From Microbotryomycetes sp. JL201 (lineage: Eukaryota; Basidiomycota; Microbotryomycetes), in the NCBI GenBank assembly GCA_033819885.1, contig JAQYUZ010000010.1, positions 1 to 64,000 on the forward strand: a stretch of DNA of 64,000 nucleotides. The letters run 5' to 3'. Made by a program: the position numbers and the translations under genes. Each line of letters begins with the position of its first letter. Position 1 is the stretch's first letter. Shown here piece by piece: positions 47,722 to 63,473 of this stretch. The notes beneath the pieces are model-generated. The model saw only the letters and a program-made list of their open reading frames with translations. It made no database searches and was not told the DNA's origin.

Positions 47722-48990
47722 TCACAATCCAATCTTGTCGGTCCATACTTTGACAGTCCCATCAGATGAAGCGGTAATCATCTGCGCGTTTTTGGGATGG
47801 TGAGTCGTCCACAATACGGCACGTTCGTGAGCTTTAAACTTTGCCGTGTTTGTGCCCTATTCAATTCGCTTGATCGTTACCTTTCCTGACTTTTATTTAC
47901 GTGAGAATGATATTGAATACTCACAAGCTCAGTGTCCCAAGCATGAACGTAACCTTTCTCGTCGCCGATGACGACGAAAGCCTCGGCGGGACCGAAACTG
48001 GCCTGAGATCGGTAATTTGTGTTTTCGTGGCCTTTGTACGTGTTGAGCACGTTACCAGAACCGAGGTCGAGTGCTCGCAGAGTGGAATCGAGTGTCGAAA
48101 CCAGGACCATTGTTGAGTCTTGGGTGAGCGAGAGGGAGGTGACGGGATCTAGGCAGAGGGAACAAGTGAATCAGTTTTGACGTCGTGTCATGGCGAGAGG
48201 CAGGATCTGCACTCACGTTCGAAATAGTCTGCGCGAAGTTCTCCCTTTCGCAAGTCGTAAGTTCTTACGTGTCCGTCTACCGAGCCAGTCAAGATTAGAT
48301 GATCACAAATGGCTAATGTTGTGATGCTGTCCCTCGCTTCTTCAAGTACTTGAATCGGCAAACGCTGCTGAGACCTTACGGCGCCATCGACCAACAAGAA
48401 ATCAGCCGCGCCACCCATCCGGACGGGACTTGCTGCACGCACTTGATATCCCACAGCCTGACGCTCGTATCGAGTGAGCCTGCAGCAAGATTCAGTCAGT
48501 CTATGAGCAAACCGTGTTCAAAAGTCCAGAGCTGACCGCTTGCAAGCACACTCGCATCTTGGTTAAAGGCGACGGCGTTGACTTTGGTCAAATGCCCTTG
48601 GAACCGCTTCATTTGCTCGCCTGTTGCCACATTCCACAGATAGACATTCTTGTCTCCACCACATGATGCAAATTTTGTGTTGTCATGTGAACTGAATGCG
48701 AGAGCGTCGATGCCAACCCCGGGGTCCCTTAATCAGCCCCCTTTTCGACCAACCTGCAGCTTACAAGCCACGCTATCGACTTACCAGGCCAGTCCAAGGA
48801 CCTCGTACGTGTGCCCGTTGTAAGCTTTAATCTCCAATCCGGTGTTTGGGTTCCACAGCTTGATCGACCGGTCTTGACCGCCCGTCAAAAAGTAATTCGC
48901 GCCAGAGTTGTACACGCAACAGTTTACGGCACCTTTATGAGACGTCAAAGTGAACGAGAGTGTCGTCGGCGGTCGCGTCGGTCGCGCCAT
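47722..48990 (-). CDS. WDR83: WD-repeat protein WDR83/MORG1
   Basis: Seven-bladed propeller. MARPTRPPTTLSFTLTSHKG starts blade 1, with NYFLTGGQDRSIKLWNPNTG, then KFASCGGDKNVYLWNVATGE, QGHLTKVNAVAFNQDASVLA, LASGSLDTSVRLWDIK, VLEEARDSITTLAICDHLIL, TGSVDGHVRTYDLRKGELRA, STLDSTLRALDLGSGNVLNT, GHENTNYRSQASFG, VIGDEKGYVHAWDTEL and a last blade ending DGTVKVWTDKIGL. The order and the LDEARD-like and GHEN.NY motifs match WDR83, a spliceosome C-complex component and MAPK scaffold in animals. About five short introns lie between blades. Confidence 0.9.
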
Positions 48991-49203
48991 TCAGGCGCCG
49001 AGCCGAGTATTCCGCGCGCGGATTGAGCGGAACGGCTTCCAACGACAACTGCGTCAGCTTCCTTTAATTGTCGATACTCAAGCCAGAGCATGCGTGATCA
49101 AAGTTGTGGTTTCATCTAATCAATACAACACGAGAGCTGCGAGTATGTTAAGAAGCAGGCTTGAGAAGATCACGCCGCGCCACACCAGGCGCAGGCAGCT
49201 TAG

Positions 49204-50326
49204 CTATGCACCCAGCTTGTTGGTTTTGATTTGAAAGGTCGCTGTCACGAGCGACAACATGCGATTCAGCTTCAATGTATCAGGTCAATGATCACAAGCG
49301 CGTGAGACTCACCTTGGTGCGAGCCAGCAGACTCGGCCGAGACTGTGCATGCGATACCCAGGTTGGTCAAAGCACCTCGAACGATGCCTGTCGGATATGC
49401 CAGGAACTGGTGGGCAGCGCCGTGTGGCCTCTGCAGTTAGCTCGAGTCCTGCCATCACTCGTCAGGAAGGATTTAGCTTACAAAGTTGATCATGCGCACG
49501 TATGCCACGTCATCGCCCGTCGAGCTCAGCTTGCGCAACGGTCTGAAAGAATTGTCATTGAGGACGTAGACCCCTCTGTGATTCGTTCTAAGGTTGTCGA
49601 TTTGCTTGTCGTAAAGTGCAATCCAAACGTCCTTGCAGACAAACTTGACGACTTCGAGAGCGTCAGGCACGGGTGCGGCAGCTGCAGCTGTAGTAGACGT
49701 GGCAGACGATACAGGAGCAGCTGTGACGGGGAACCGTGACCTGTCACGCGCGAGCCTGGACCAGACAAGTGGCGAAAGGTTAGCATACTGTCGAGGACGA
49801 GTTTGGGATGTGGCTGGGAATCAAGCTGAAGGTCGTACGAAGAAAGGGCTCACTGACCTCTCTGCGAGTACCCATCCAACCTTTAATCCCATGAGCTCGA
49901 GCCTAGCCTTGACAGCTGCGTCCGTCTCTGCCGAGCTCGGTTGCGGCCTGTGCGCGTTTGACGATGCGGTCGATTTCGCCTGCTGCCTATCTCTGAGTGA
50001 GAGAGCAGACGTTTTGAAGCTGAGCAAATCTGCCTCGATGATTCTGTCCTGCTCCTCGTGTTTTGTACGGGCTGCTTGCTCGCTGTCGACGAGTTGCCGT
50101 ATGACCTGCCAAGCCAAAAAGGTGACGCCAAGGCCTGTCAGAAATCCATAGTCTCTCGGGAAAGCCTTGCGGGCCGCACTTCTGCCATAAAGTGATCCAT
50201 CACGTGCACGTCAAGGAAGCGCTGCGGTGGATCGCTCAACGCCGTGAGCTGCGGCGTGATGAGCACTGTCGAGCTGCGATTGAGCCCAGATGCATGTTGC
50301 ATGTTGGACAGTGACCTGTTGGCCAT
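49204..50326 (-). CDS. TRS33: TRAPP complex subunit Trs33/TRAPPC6
   Basis: Core TRAPP subunit partnering Bet3. MANRSLSNMQ opens an N-terminal stretch, then FLDVHVMDHFMAE; removal of an 85-nt intron gives VIRQLVDSEQAARTKHEEQ. VKARLELMGLKVGWVLAER, LARDRSRFPV, ALEVVKFVCKDVWIALYDKQ, IDNLRTNHRGVYVLNDNSFR, PLRKLSS and PTGIVRGALTNLGIACTVSA are all family hallmarks; the last exon is ATFQIKTNKLGA. A longer in-frame Met lies at 50401. The gene is divergent from ARP5, with the two starts close together or overlapping upstream regions. Confidence 0.9.
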
Positions 50327-50438
50327 CGTACCGGGATTCTGCGTGCGGTGGATTGCAGAGAACGCGAATTGTGCGGCGCTCGCACTCTTGAGCTCGGCCA
50401 CTGTTTCTGTCGCGCACGACGCGGTACTGAACTCGGCG

Positions 50439-53419
50439 ATGGCAGCTGTGTCGGCGAGTCCTCAGCCGTCAACAGCGAGCCGACCAAAGCACTACCTAGC
50501 AAGTGACCATCCGATCGCGCTCGAGCCGCCGCCAGCGCGCACCGACTACTCGGCGTACAGCGGCAGTCCACTCGTGATCGATAATGGCGCGACGTCAATC
50601 AGAGCAGGATGGGCTTCGCTTGACGAGCCGTGCGTCGCAGCCGACAACGTCATCTCGCGCCACCGCGACCGGCGCATCAACAAGATGATCTTGCTTGCCG
50701 GCAAGGCCGCCTACGTCGACCACACAACGCGCGCCAACATCAAGTCTGCTTTCGAGGGAGACGTCATCATCAATCATGACCAGCTAGTGAGGCATTCGGC
50801 AGTGACGACAGCTCTGCGAAACACCGTTCAAGTGGCGCTAACCGCAACACCTGTGCGGTTCACAGGAACACATGCTCGACTACACATTCCTTCAACTTGG
50901 TATCGATTCCGGCACGGTGGACCATCCGATCGTCATGACAGAAGCTCTGTGCAACCCACAATTCTCGAGATCACGTGCGTCGCACCTTGCAAGCCAAGCA
51001 TTCGCTCGATGAAGTGAGCGACGCTGACTCCGTTCTCGTTATCACATCTTGGCCTTGTCTCAGAGACGACCGAGCTCTTGTTTGAAGGCTATTCTGTGCC
51101 ATCTGTCGCCTATGGAGTCGACTCGCTGTTTGCATTTCACAATCACGCTGCGAGTTCGGACACGCGCGACGGCCTCATCATTTCTTCGAGCACGGCATCG
51201 ACTCATGTGATACCCGTTCTCGACGGCAGAGGAGTCCTGTCATCATCGAAAAAGTGAACGACATGCGGTCTCAAGAAATGCAAGCGTCTTTGCTGAGACA
51301 GTTCCGTTGGCGCTGCAGGCTCAATTGGGGCGCTGCTAATGCAGCGGATTTAATGCTCAAGATCATGCAACTCAAATACCCGACCTTTCCAGGACAACTC
51401 AATTTCTATCAGGCAGGAGTGAGTCACGTCGGCCTTCGAAGCAACATTGTTAATCTGATGCTGGGTCGCCCCCAGCTCATTGTACAAGACCATTGCTACC
51501 ACTCACTGGATTACATGTCCGAAATCAGATCGCTCTCAAAACCGAAAGCCATCGTCGAAATGAACCGGATCGTGCAGATGCCTTTTGTTGCCGCAGTAAG
51601 AGCCCAGGTGTCTCTGATCTTGCAGCGCTCCATAGCACTGAGCCTGGTCATGGCAGAGCGCATACGAAAAGACGCAGGAAGAGCTTGACCGGATAGCAGA
51701 GAGAAAGAAAGAGGCGTCAGAGCGATTAAAGGAGCAAGCACAACGACAGCGAACGCAGAGAGTGAGATCTCCGGCCTTGTCCACAACTTGCAGCGAGCCT
51801 GATCGATCGTGATCAGATTGAACAGCTGGAGAAAGAAGCAGAATACTACGGCAACCTGCGGGACAAGCGCGACTCCATGTCACGCTGGGATTGGGAGGTA
51901 TGTTCTTCCGTGAACTGTGTGCTTGCGAGAAAAGCTCAGATCGTCTGTGCAGCACCTTGTTCGCAAGAATGATTTCGAGGGGCCGGAAGATTTGGACAAC
52001 TACCTCGCCGATACGGAACGCAAGCTGACGCGCGCCAAGAATAAAATGATGGGCATCGAGGAGCAAGAGAACAAGGTTTGCCCTCATTCGGTATCCACTA
52101 CAGCTCTCAAACTGACTCGACGATTCGACAGGAACCACCATCGTTCCCGCTCGTCGACGTGCCTGATCATCAATTGAACGAGGAAGATTTGAGGGAGAAG
52201 CGACGTCAAAGGTTAATGAAGGCTGGTTACGATGCCCGAATGCGCATGAAAGCTGAGCGAGACTACGTCAAAACGGTCAAGGAAGAGCAACGCAAGCGGG
52301 ACGAAGATTTGAGAGCAAAAGACCCGAAGGCATGGCTGCAACAGCTCAGGCAGAAGCACCTGGTGAGTCATACGTTCGCTTCTGAATTCGACTTTCCTGA
52401 CTTTCGGATCAGCACGCGATCAATCGCATCGAAGATCGCAAGAAGCTCAAGGAGCAACTGTCCGATCGCCGAAGTTTAGCAGCCCAGAATCGCATGAAAA
52501 ACATCGCAAATTTGGCGGACGATCAAGGCGCAAGTCGCAAACGTCGTCGCGTTCCTGAGAAAGGTGTGTCTGCATCTTGGCACGGGGCCCGAGACGAGAA
52601 TCTGAGGCCTTCCATTACAGACGATGGCTTTGGCATGAATGATTCTGATTGGGCTGTATACCGAGAGATCGTAAGCTGTCCGTTGCATCGTGTCGCGTTT
52701 GTTCTGCCTGACGGAGTTCCATCATTTAGGGCCCAGCTGACAATTCGGAAGACGAGGAAGACGATCAAGAGAACTTGCGGCAGATTGAGGCTAAACTTCT
52801 CGAGCACGACCCAGACTTTACTGCAGAGAACACGGCGGAACGTCAGGCGATGCGTAAACACGCGCTTCTGAATGCCTTCATTCGCGGCCTTGCTCCAGAC
52901 GATCCCTTCGGCACGTATGATCCCGACAGTCCAGAACATAACACCCAGTTGCACATCAACGTTGAGCGTATCCGTGTTCCCGAGGTGCTTTGGCAGCCAC
53001 ACATCGGCGGCATGGACCAAGCAGGTCTGGCAGAAACAATCGAAAATCTGCTACGGGGATTTACGAGTAACGAGAGAGACCGTCTGACCAGCGTGAGTCA
53101 GACTTTTGATGGTATCCTGAATGGCGGTCTGCCAAGGTCTGGCTGACCGAGTCGCGGGCAGAATGTGTTCGTCACTGGCGGCAATTCTCTCATTCCAGGA
53201 TTTGATGCTCGTCTCAGCGCTTCGATGCGTCCTTTCATGTCTGTCTCGGCGCCGCTCAACATCGTCAGATCAGCAGATGGTTTCAACTCTGCTTGGAAAG
53301 GCATGGCTCTGTGGAGTCGAGACCGTTCGAGGTTAAGTCGCAGCTCGGTCTCAAAGGCAGAGTACGACGAAATTGGTGTCGGAGTTTTTAGGGCGCATGG
53401 ACTTGGAAATGCTATGTAG
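50439..53419 (+). CDS. ARP5: Actin-related protein Arp5 (INO80 complex)
   Basis: Nuclear actin-related subunit of the INO80 remodeller, acting with Ies6. The actin fold begins [17 protein letters not shown], continues [72 protein letters not shown]. The large Arp5-specific insertion is highly charged ([20 protein letters not shown] and [28 protein letters not shown]). The fold resumes [51 protein letters not shown], and ends [32 protein letters not shown]. About ten introns; one with donor GTGAAC precedes LNWGAA. Confidence 0.95.
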
Positions 53420-53879
53420 CTCGAGCTTGGCAGTCGCTTGTCCAGTAATGTGATTCTTCACGCCAGGCTTGCTGTTTTTCCTCGGCACGCAACCTTGACA
53501 ACCGGTCGGCAATGCGCGCACGAGAAATTTACTAGATTGCCCCGCAAAAATTTCCAGGCACGAAGCTCGGTCAATTATCAATCCCGTCGTAAGCTGACTG
53601 CTGGCTCGGAAGCCAGGTCGGCTATCAGTCTGGCCACCGGCAACTAACACGTTAGCGCGAAATGGAGCCGTGCCGGACCCTTTCTGCGGACGAAAGCTTG
53701 GCAAAAATATTTTCCTTGGTGATCTTGACGAATGATTCAGCCGTGCTAGGTTCAAAACATCTCGTGTAATCCGCGCCGGCGCAAAACTGCGTGGGGGCCC
53801 CACATGTGGCATGACCGGCCCAATCTGCTGTTCGCGGGGTCCGTCTTTTCTCTTCCTTGTCATCATCAGCTTGAACACG
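53420..53879. promoter_or_regulatory. Upstream region of the tannase gene
   Basis: A 460-bp gap after ARP5. It contains an AT-rich AAAAATATTTT stretch near 53703-53713, about 170 bp before the start codon, that could serve as a TATA-like element. No other gene is seen. Confidence 0.35.
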
Positions 53880-55917
53880 ATGAAATTGTCCTTGGCTTTG
53901 GCAGCCTCGGTGGCAACACTGTCAGCGTCGACAATTGCAGCTCCACAAAAGCCATCGTCGTCCTCTGCTCAAAAATGTAAAGAGTTTAAGCTGGAAAAGT
54001 TCCAAGTCGGCGACAAGTCTGGACAAGATGTCGAACTGTTCCAGCAGACCTGGGTGCCAGCCAACACCTTCTTGAATCTGACATCGGGCTCTGGATCGCT
54101 CTTGTCGTCTTCCATGCCGGCGTTCTGCCGCCTTCAACTCACGATTCATACGAACCGAGACACGGGAAACTATGCCAACATGGAGGTGTGGCTACCTGAA
54201 AACAAAGCCTGGAACGGCCGAGTTTTGGGAGTTGGACAAGGTGAGAATCGCTCGCCGCTAAATGACAATGTGTGACACGAGCTTACGCAGCTCTTGTCAG
54301 GTGGTATGTCGGGTGGTATCCAGTTTGGTGCAATTGGACCAGATGGCCTGGCCCGAGGATTTTCTGCGTTCTCTACAGACACCGGTAAGATAGCCAGGTC
54401 CTGTAACCGGAGACGCCGCAGAGCGGCACTGGGCCATGCCACTTCAAAGTACATATCTGACATGATCGGTGCCTTTTTCGCAGGACACAATAGTACAAGC
54501 GTCCAAGGCCGGTGGGCCTACAACAACCCAGAAGCGTTGATCGATTCTGGCTACCGAGCGATCCACTTCGCGGCTGTCGCTGCAAAGTCCATCACAGCCA
54601 AGTACTTTGGCAAGAAGGCGGACTATAGCTACTTCATCGGATGCTCGAACGCTGGTCGACAAGGCCTTGTGGAAGCTCAGCGTTTCCCAGATGATTTCGA
54701 CGGCATTCTCGCTGGCGCTCCTGCCTCGCCGCTGTCCCGCATGCTGCCCTGGGAGCTTAGGCAAAACCTGTTGTTCAAGCCTGTCGGAAGCCCGCAGTGG
54801 ATCTCGAAAGAATTGTGGAAGAGTATTCACGACGAGGTTTTGAAGCAATGCGACGAGCTCGACGGAGTCAAGGACGGTGTCGTGACAGACCCTTTCTTGT
54901 GCCAGTGAGCCCGGCGCGGCATGTGCGTCCCTTTACTGATGCTGACTTGCCGTTTGTGTTTCAGGTTTCGCCCCGAGAGCATGGCATGCACCGCCAAGTC
55001 TGACAAGTCAAAATGCCTCAACACAGCGCAAATTGACGCACTTCATCTCGCCTATTCTGACTACCGTCTCGAGTCTGTTGGCGGCGACCAGTGGATCTGG
55101 TCTGGCATGAACTGGGGTGGCGAGCTGCTCGCGCCAACCGGCCTCTTCGGCGAGCTGCCGTTCTTGCCAACGATCGAGTATTTCCGCTATTGGTACCTCA
55201 ACAACACCGAGTTCAACTACGAGACTGACTTTTCGAGCGACTTGATCCCGGGCTCAATCAAGACGAACCCCGGACAGAGCGATGCTGACAACGTCGACAT
55301 GACGGCTTATGCCAAGAGCGGTGGCAAATTGCTCGTATATCATGGACTCGAGGACCAGATTTTCAGTGCTGGCAACAGCATTCACTATCACGCCAAGGTC
55401 GACGCATTCAACCAACAGCAAGGCGTAAACACGGACGATTTTTACAAGTTGATGCTCGTACCGGGCAACGCGCATTGCCGAGCTGGCGAAGGCATCCATG
55501 CATTCGGCGGTCACAGTCAGCGCAACACTGGTTTTTTCCCGTCCAAGGATGACGAGAAACACGATGGTGAGAATGAACCAATCACGAAGTTTGCGAGGAC
55601 AAGCCCAGGCGAGCTGACTTGCCGCGTGGCTGTGATCGCAAACAGCACTACGATTGCTCATGGCTTGGACTGAAAAGGGCAAGAAACCGACCGAGCTGAT
55701 CGGCACCCGATACAATAATGCGACAAATGGATCAGGAGGTGTCAAGTACGAGCGCAAGCTGTGCATGGTAAGTATCGCGACCGAGTACCCTGCACTTTTG
55801 GTCAAGACGTTGAGACCGTTTCTGCTGCAGTACCCCGCTAAAGCAATCTATGTCGGCGGAGACAAGTCAAAGGCGAGTTCGTTCAAATGCCAAACGACAT
55901 TCACTGTGTCAAAGTAG
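53880..55917 (+). CDS. Secreted tannase/feruloyl-esterase family protein
   Basis: Serine esterase of the tannase family (PF07519), releasing phenolic acids from plant esters. MKLSLALAASVATLSASTIA is a clear signal peptide. The nucleophile elbow reads GCSNAGRQG, where most members have GCSxGGRQ; the acid residue sits in YHGLEDQIFS, and the catalytic His in GNAHCRAGEG. The Cys before the Ser and the Cys after the His form the family CS-D-HC disulfide bridge. Exons: 53880 to VLGVGQ, then GGMSGGIQFGAIGPDG, HNSTSVQGRWAYNNPEALID, a long exon to PFLCQ, a long exon from FRPESMACTA to EKHD, LRLLMAWTEKGKKPTELIGT, and YPAKAIYVGGDKS. It suggests growth on plant material. Confidence 0.92.
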
Positions 55918-56317
55918 TCAAGGAGCACGATTCCAGCCGATGAGCTAGAGGTGTAGAGTGAAATGTGATGCAGTTCTGGTGCTATCGGTCCAATTAACAA
56001 TCGACCGGCCGCCTATGTTCCGCGGCTCGGACGGACAGCGTTTCCGGCGTTGTCAGTCTTGGGCGAGCCCGACAGTGACAAGGAATCTTCAGATTACCGT
56101 TGCGTATTTACTGTTCCTGGCTGCTGAAAAGAAGAAAAGGCGGAAAATGTTTGCGCGATGACGACTCCATCGTCGGCCAACGCGAGCACCATGTCGGGGC
56201 GATAGGTCACGGACGGCGAGCGCACAGTAACCTTCAGCAAAGCAGCGTTCGGTGATCAGTATCAGCCGCGGAACGAGCACGCTCAAAGGTGACGCGAGCG
56301 CGCACGCGCAGGCCAAG
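55918..56317. other. Intergenic upstream of the phosphatase gene
   Basis: A 400-bp gap between two plus-strand genes. An in-frame Met at 56252 would lengthen the downstream protein by 22 residues. Otherwise I see nothing in it. Confidence 0.4.
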
Positions 56318-59300
56318 ATGACGGACTCCCAGGACCAGCCTGCCACACCTAAGGCGTCGATACAAGACTTGCCAAAGTATTCCAAGACACAAGCCTTATC
56401 TCCAATGGATCAACCGTCGCACAGGGCACGCTTGTCACCCGTGACGAATCACGGCCTGGCGGGGTCCGCATCAAGCTACTTTGGGCTCGGCAGGGACAGC
56501 AATGCCAGCGTGACATCAACGGACGCGACAGATGGAATCCAGACGCCGTCCGCAGGCGTGCACAGCAAGTGGCTGGCGCTTCAGAGCGGCATGCTTACGA
56601 GTTCGGTCGCACCGAGCGGCTTCAACTTTGGACATGGAGCTTATGAGCAGACAAGCGCTCATTCGTCATCTGCGAGTCCATTCACAACTCAGCACGTGTC
56701 GTCACCGGTTTTGAACTTTCGGCTCGGCACCGTTCCACCAACACCTAGCCTAGAGCGAGGTGCACGGCAGCCTGCTTCGAGCCAATCCTCAGGCAGCGCG
56801 GGCTACCAGTCTTTGAAAGCAGATACCCCGCAGAAGCCGGCGGTGGCGACGCCGTCGAGCGCCTTTCCCGCAACGTCGCCAAACTCGGCCACTCCGACTT
56901 ACAACATTCCGAAGGAGCGACAAGCTGCGGCGGTAGCTTCATCGAGCAAGTTGCCAGCCCTCGCGTCACTCAAGACTTCATCAGTGTCCCAGAACCGCTC
57001 TGGTGCAGCAGCCAATCAGCGCTTTAATCAAATATTGCCAAACGAACTCGTCGACAGGCTCCTAGACTCGCTCAACGCGACGCAAGGCACGCTTGCTACC
57101 TCCACAGACACATTGCTACTAGACATGCGCACACACACGGCGTTTGTTCAGGCGCATGTGGTGGGATCAGTCTCGATCTGCGTTCCTTCGACATTGCTGC
57201 GTCGACCGGCGTACGGTATCGATCGCATCTCTGACAGTCTGAACCCTATCGACCAAGAGCGATTTGCGCAGTGGAAGTCAGCCCGAGCCGTTATCGTTAT
57301 GGATGCAGATTCGACGCAAATTACCGAGGCGAGCGGCATTTTCAGCATGCTTGCCAAATTCGAGAAGGCTGGATGCAGTGGTCAGCTGCTCTGGCTGAGA
57401 GGTGGATGGGCAGGTGCAGCTCGAGAAATGAGCTCGAGGGACAGTCGCATTCAGACGCAGCTTATCGCATCTGGTGACTCGACGTCGACTGCTGCACCAA
57501 GCGGCGCAAGCAGCAGCAGTCCGTTTGGTCGCGACAGCGTGTCAACTCCACCTTCAACAGTGCCCGGATCAGGCGCGATCTCGCCACCGCCGTCATCAAA
57601 GAAGCACGCGCGGCCAGTTCTGCAAGTCAGGAATCTGCCGGCTTCGGCGTTTCAGCAGTCGTCCACTTCTGCATACGCAAACTCTGGTCTACATGGTCCT
57701 ACGTTCAGCCTTGGTGGGAAGCCGACGGGCGAGACTGGTCATGGCGTCGGCGGCGATTCGCGTCCTCATATTGTCAAGCGACGGAAGAGCACCAACGAAG
57801 GATACAAGGATGTTCCGCCACGGTCAGAGGCAGCTCCAAGCTCTGGTGCCGAGAAGCGAGTAGCGACGAACCCGTTCTTTGACAACATTAGGCAGAATAC
57901 AGAGGTGCGTGGGTGCTTGGCAACGCGCGGACATGCCAGTTAACCGCTCGTCACATTCTAGGCCTTGTCGCTCGAGCGGTCCATGGAAAATCTTTCGCCC
58001 ATCGAATTCGCCGATATCCCGGACCGAGTTCGAAACGAGCTGCCCCCGTTCTTGACAAAGTTGCTGAAACTCGACCCGATGCAACGCGCTCAGGTCCTTG
58101 CTCGTCAGTTTTACGAATTGGAGGCTTCCGAGCGAGAGCGGCTCGAAGGCACTCTATACTGGCATACGCACGTGCAAGGGAGAGAATCGGACAGCAACAT
58201 GGCGCAGCAAAAGTATGAGAAGTACGGCATCTCTGCCGGTGTGGAGCTCGGCAGTCTCAACCGTTTCAAGAACATTTTCCCCGTCCGTCAAACAGTTGTC
58301 TGTGCTTTGGAAATAATCAGCTGACCGAGAACCTCTCTCTCTTTTATTTGTCCTTCAGTATGATCACTCTCGGGTGCGGCTACAGCGCTTCCCGCCTGGT
58401 GCGACCGACTACATCAACGCCTCGCACGTCCACCTGTCTGGCTCGAGAAAGCGCTTTATCGCATCGCAGGGCCCGTTGCCGACGACGTACTCTGACTTTT
58501 GGCAAACTTGCGACCAAGAGCACGTGGGTGTCATTGTCATGCTCACGAACTTGCACGAAGGGGGCAGAGAAAAGTGTGGCAAATACTGGACGAACGATCT
58601 GGGTCAGAGTTGGCAAGTCGAGACGACGGGGACGGCTGAAGACGAAGCAGGCACCGAAACGAGAGGCCCCACCGCTGTTCACAAAGAAGGCGGATTCTTT
58701 GCGCCTGCGCCAATGTCACCGGACCAACCGCAAGTTTCGGGAGACACGACTATTCGTCGCAATATTCTGCTGCGTCGGCGGTCTGATCCGCCAACGAAAA
58801 AGCCAAGAAAGATTCGGCACATCCAATACCGAGCGTGGCCAGACTTTGACTTGCCGGCCAGGCCCGAAGACGTCGTAGAACTCGTGCGAGAAGTTGAGCA
58901 AGCGCAGCAAGAGTACATGCAGGAAATTGGATGGCAGGGGGAGGATGAACCGCCAATCGTGACACACTGGTCAGTTGCGCGCTTCCGAGTTTTTGTCATG
59001 GAGCGACTGTATACTGATGCCAGTCAACGTGTTAGCTCTGCCGGTTGTGGTCGCACCGGAGTTTTTATTCTCGTCAGTGCCGTGCTTGAAAAATACAGGC
59101 ACGAGAGGGCAGCTGCACGTCGAGCGGCGGCGGCGGCAACAACGACGTTGCACAAAAAGGACGACAGTAGCATGGACGTCGATGGCGAAGGGTCAAGATT
59201 CGACGCGTCTTCGTACCTGACGCCCGTCATGGCTACTTTCCCGCCGCCGGCGAGTGGGGGAGCTGTGACTCCGAGTTCGTTGATCCCAAACACGGCCGCC

Positions 59301-59573
59301 TTGTCTTTACAACCATCACCGTCATCACCCATGTCACCCTTGTTGCGGCGGCTGTCGCCTTCGACGTCCGAGGCTGCACCTTCTCCGCTACCGACTACAC
59401 TGCCTGCCGCGGACGAGGACTTGCGCGCGCTGGACCATCCGGACCCGGTGTTTGCGGGAACTGAAGAGATGCGTCACCAACGCATGTCTATGATTGCCAA
59501 CTATCGTCAGTTTGTTTGCGTACATGAATGCGTGCTTGTTGGTTTGCGCGACATGATCTTGCGCGGCGAGTGA
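56318..59573 (+). CDS. Rhodanese-PTP tyrosine phosphatase, Pyp/Ptp2-3 type
   Basis: Fungal MAPK-inactivating tyrosine phosphatases share this layout. About 240 Ser/Pro-rich residues precede a rhodanese/CH2 domain (TLLLDMRTHTAFVQAHVVGS, FAQWKSARAVIVMDADS, LLWLRGGWAG). After another linker the PTP domain reads NRFKNIFPYDHSRVRLQRFP, DYINASHVHLSGSRKRFIAS, QGPLPTTYSDFWQTCDQEHV, VMLTNLHEGGREKCGKYW, WPDFDLP, and HCSAGCGRTG. An in-frame 66-nt intron (58970-59035) divides the catalytic Cys codon TG|C. A long Ser/Pro/Ala insert sits after VLEKYRHERAAARR and before the final NYRQFVCVHECVL helix. Three introns in all; the catalytic and WPD residues are intact. Confidence 0.9.
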
Positions 59574-62987
<3,414 letters not shown>

Positions 62988-63473
62988 TAGAGCCGCTCGC
63001 CGTCACCTGACTTATTTCTTGTACATAAGGGCCCCCTGCCTCTAAACGGACACCAATCTCGTCTTCTTGCCTGGCGCGCAAACGCGGCACGAGGGTCGCT
63101 CGAGAGTCGTCTTTTGCTCCGTTTACTCATATCGTTTCGTCGCTGGATTGTGTTTCCTCCATGTTGTGTCGTAACTTTTTCTCTTGCCACGCCTCTGGCG
63201 AGCTTTCTAATCTCGCGCTCGTTTCACGAAGCGTTCCTCTTCTGCCTTGTTCGCCTTGTTTGCGCACAGGGTATAGTCTGTCCTTTTTCTGTTTCTATGT
63301 CTCGGCTGAGTTCTCCCTGTTTTCTTTCTTTTCCTGCAATAGAGTGTGCTCGTTAATTTCGAATTTGGGTGGACCGGTCCACCAGGCTCGCTCGTGGGGT
63401 AGTGTTAAGAACAGATGACGAGCAATTGTGCGAGTCAAGATATTGCATAGCATGTCTTGGTACGCATCGAATG
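62988..63473. other. Intergenic, convergent 3' ends
   Basis: A 486-bp gap between the SRPK stop and the minus-strand gene at the edge. The plus strand is strongly pyrimidine-rich from about 63110 to 63340. No coding signal is seen. Confidence 0.5.

Noticed and set aside
50100-50185. A convincing transmembrane-like frame (GFLTGLGVTFLAWQV) upstream of the TRS33 coiled region
   Set aside because: It lies inside an 85-nt intron with a CTGAC branch; removing it joins DHFMAE to VIRQLV and matches Trs33.
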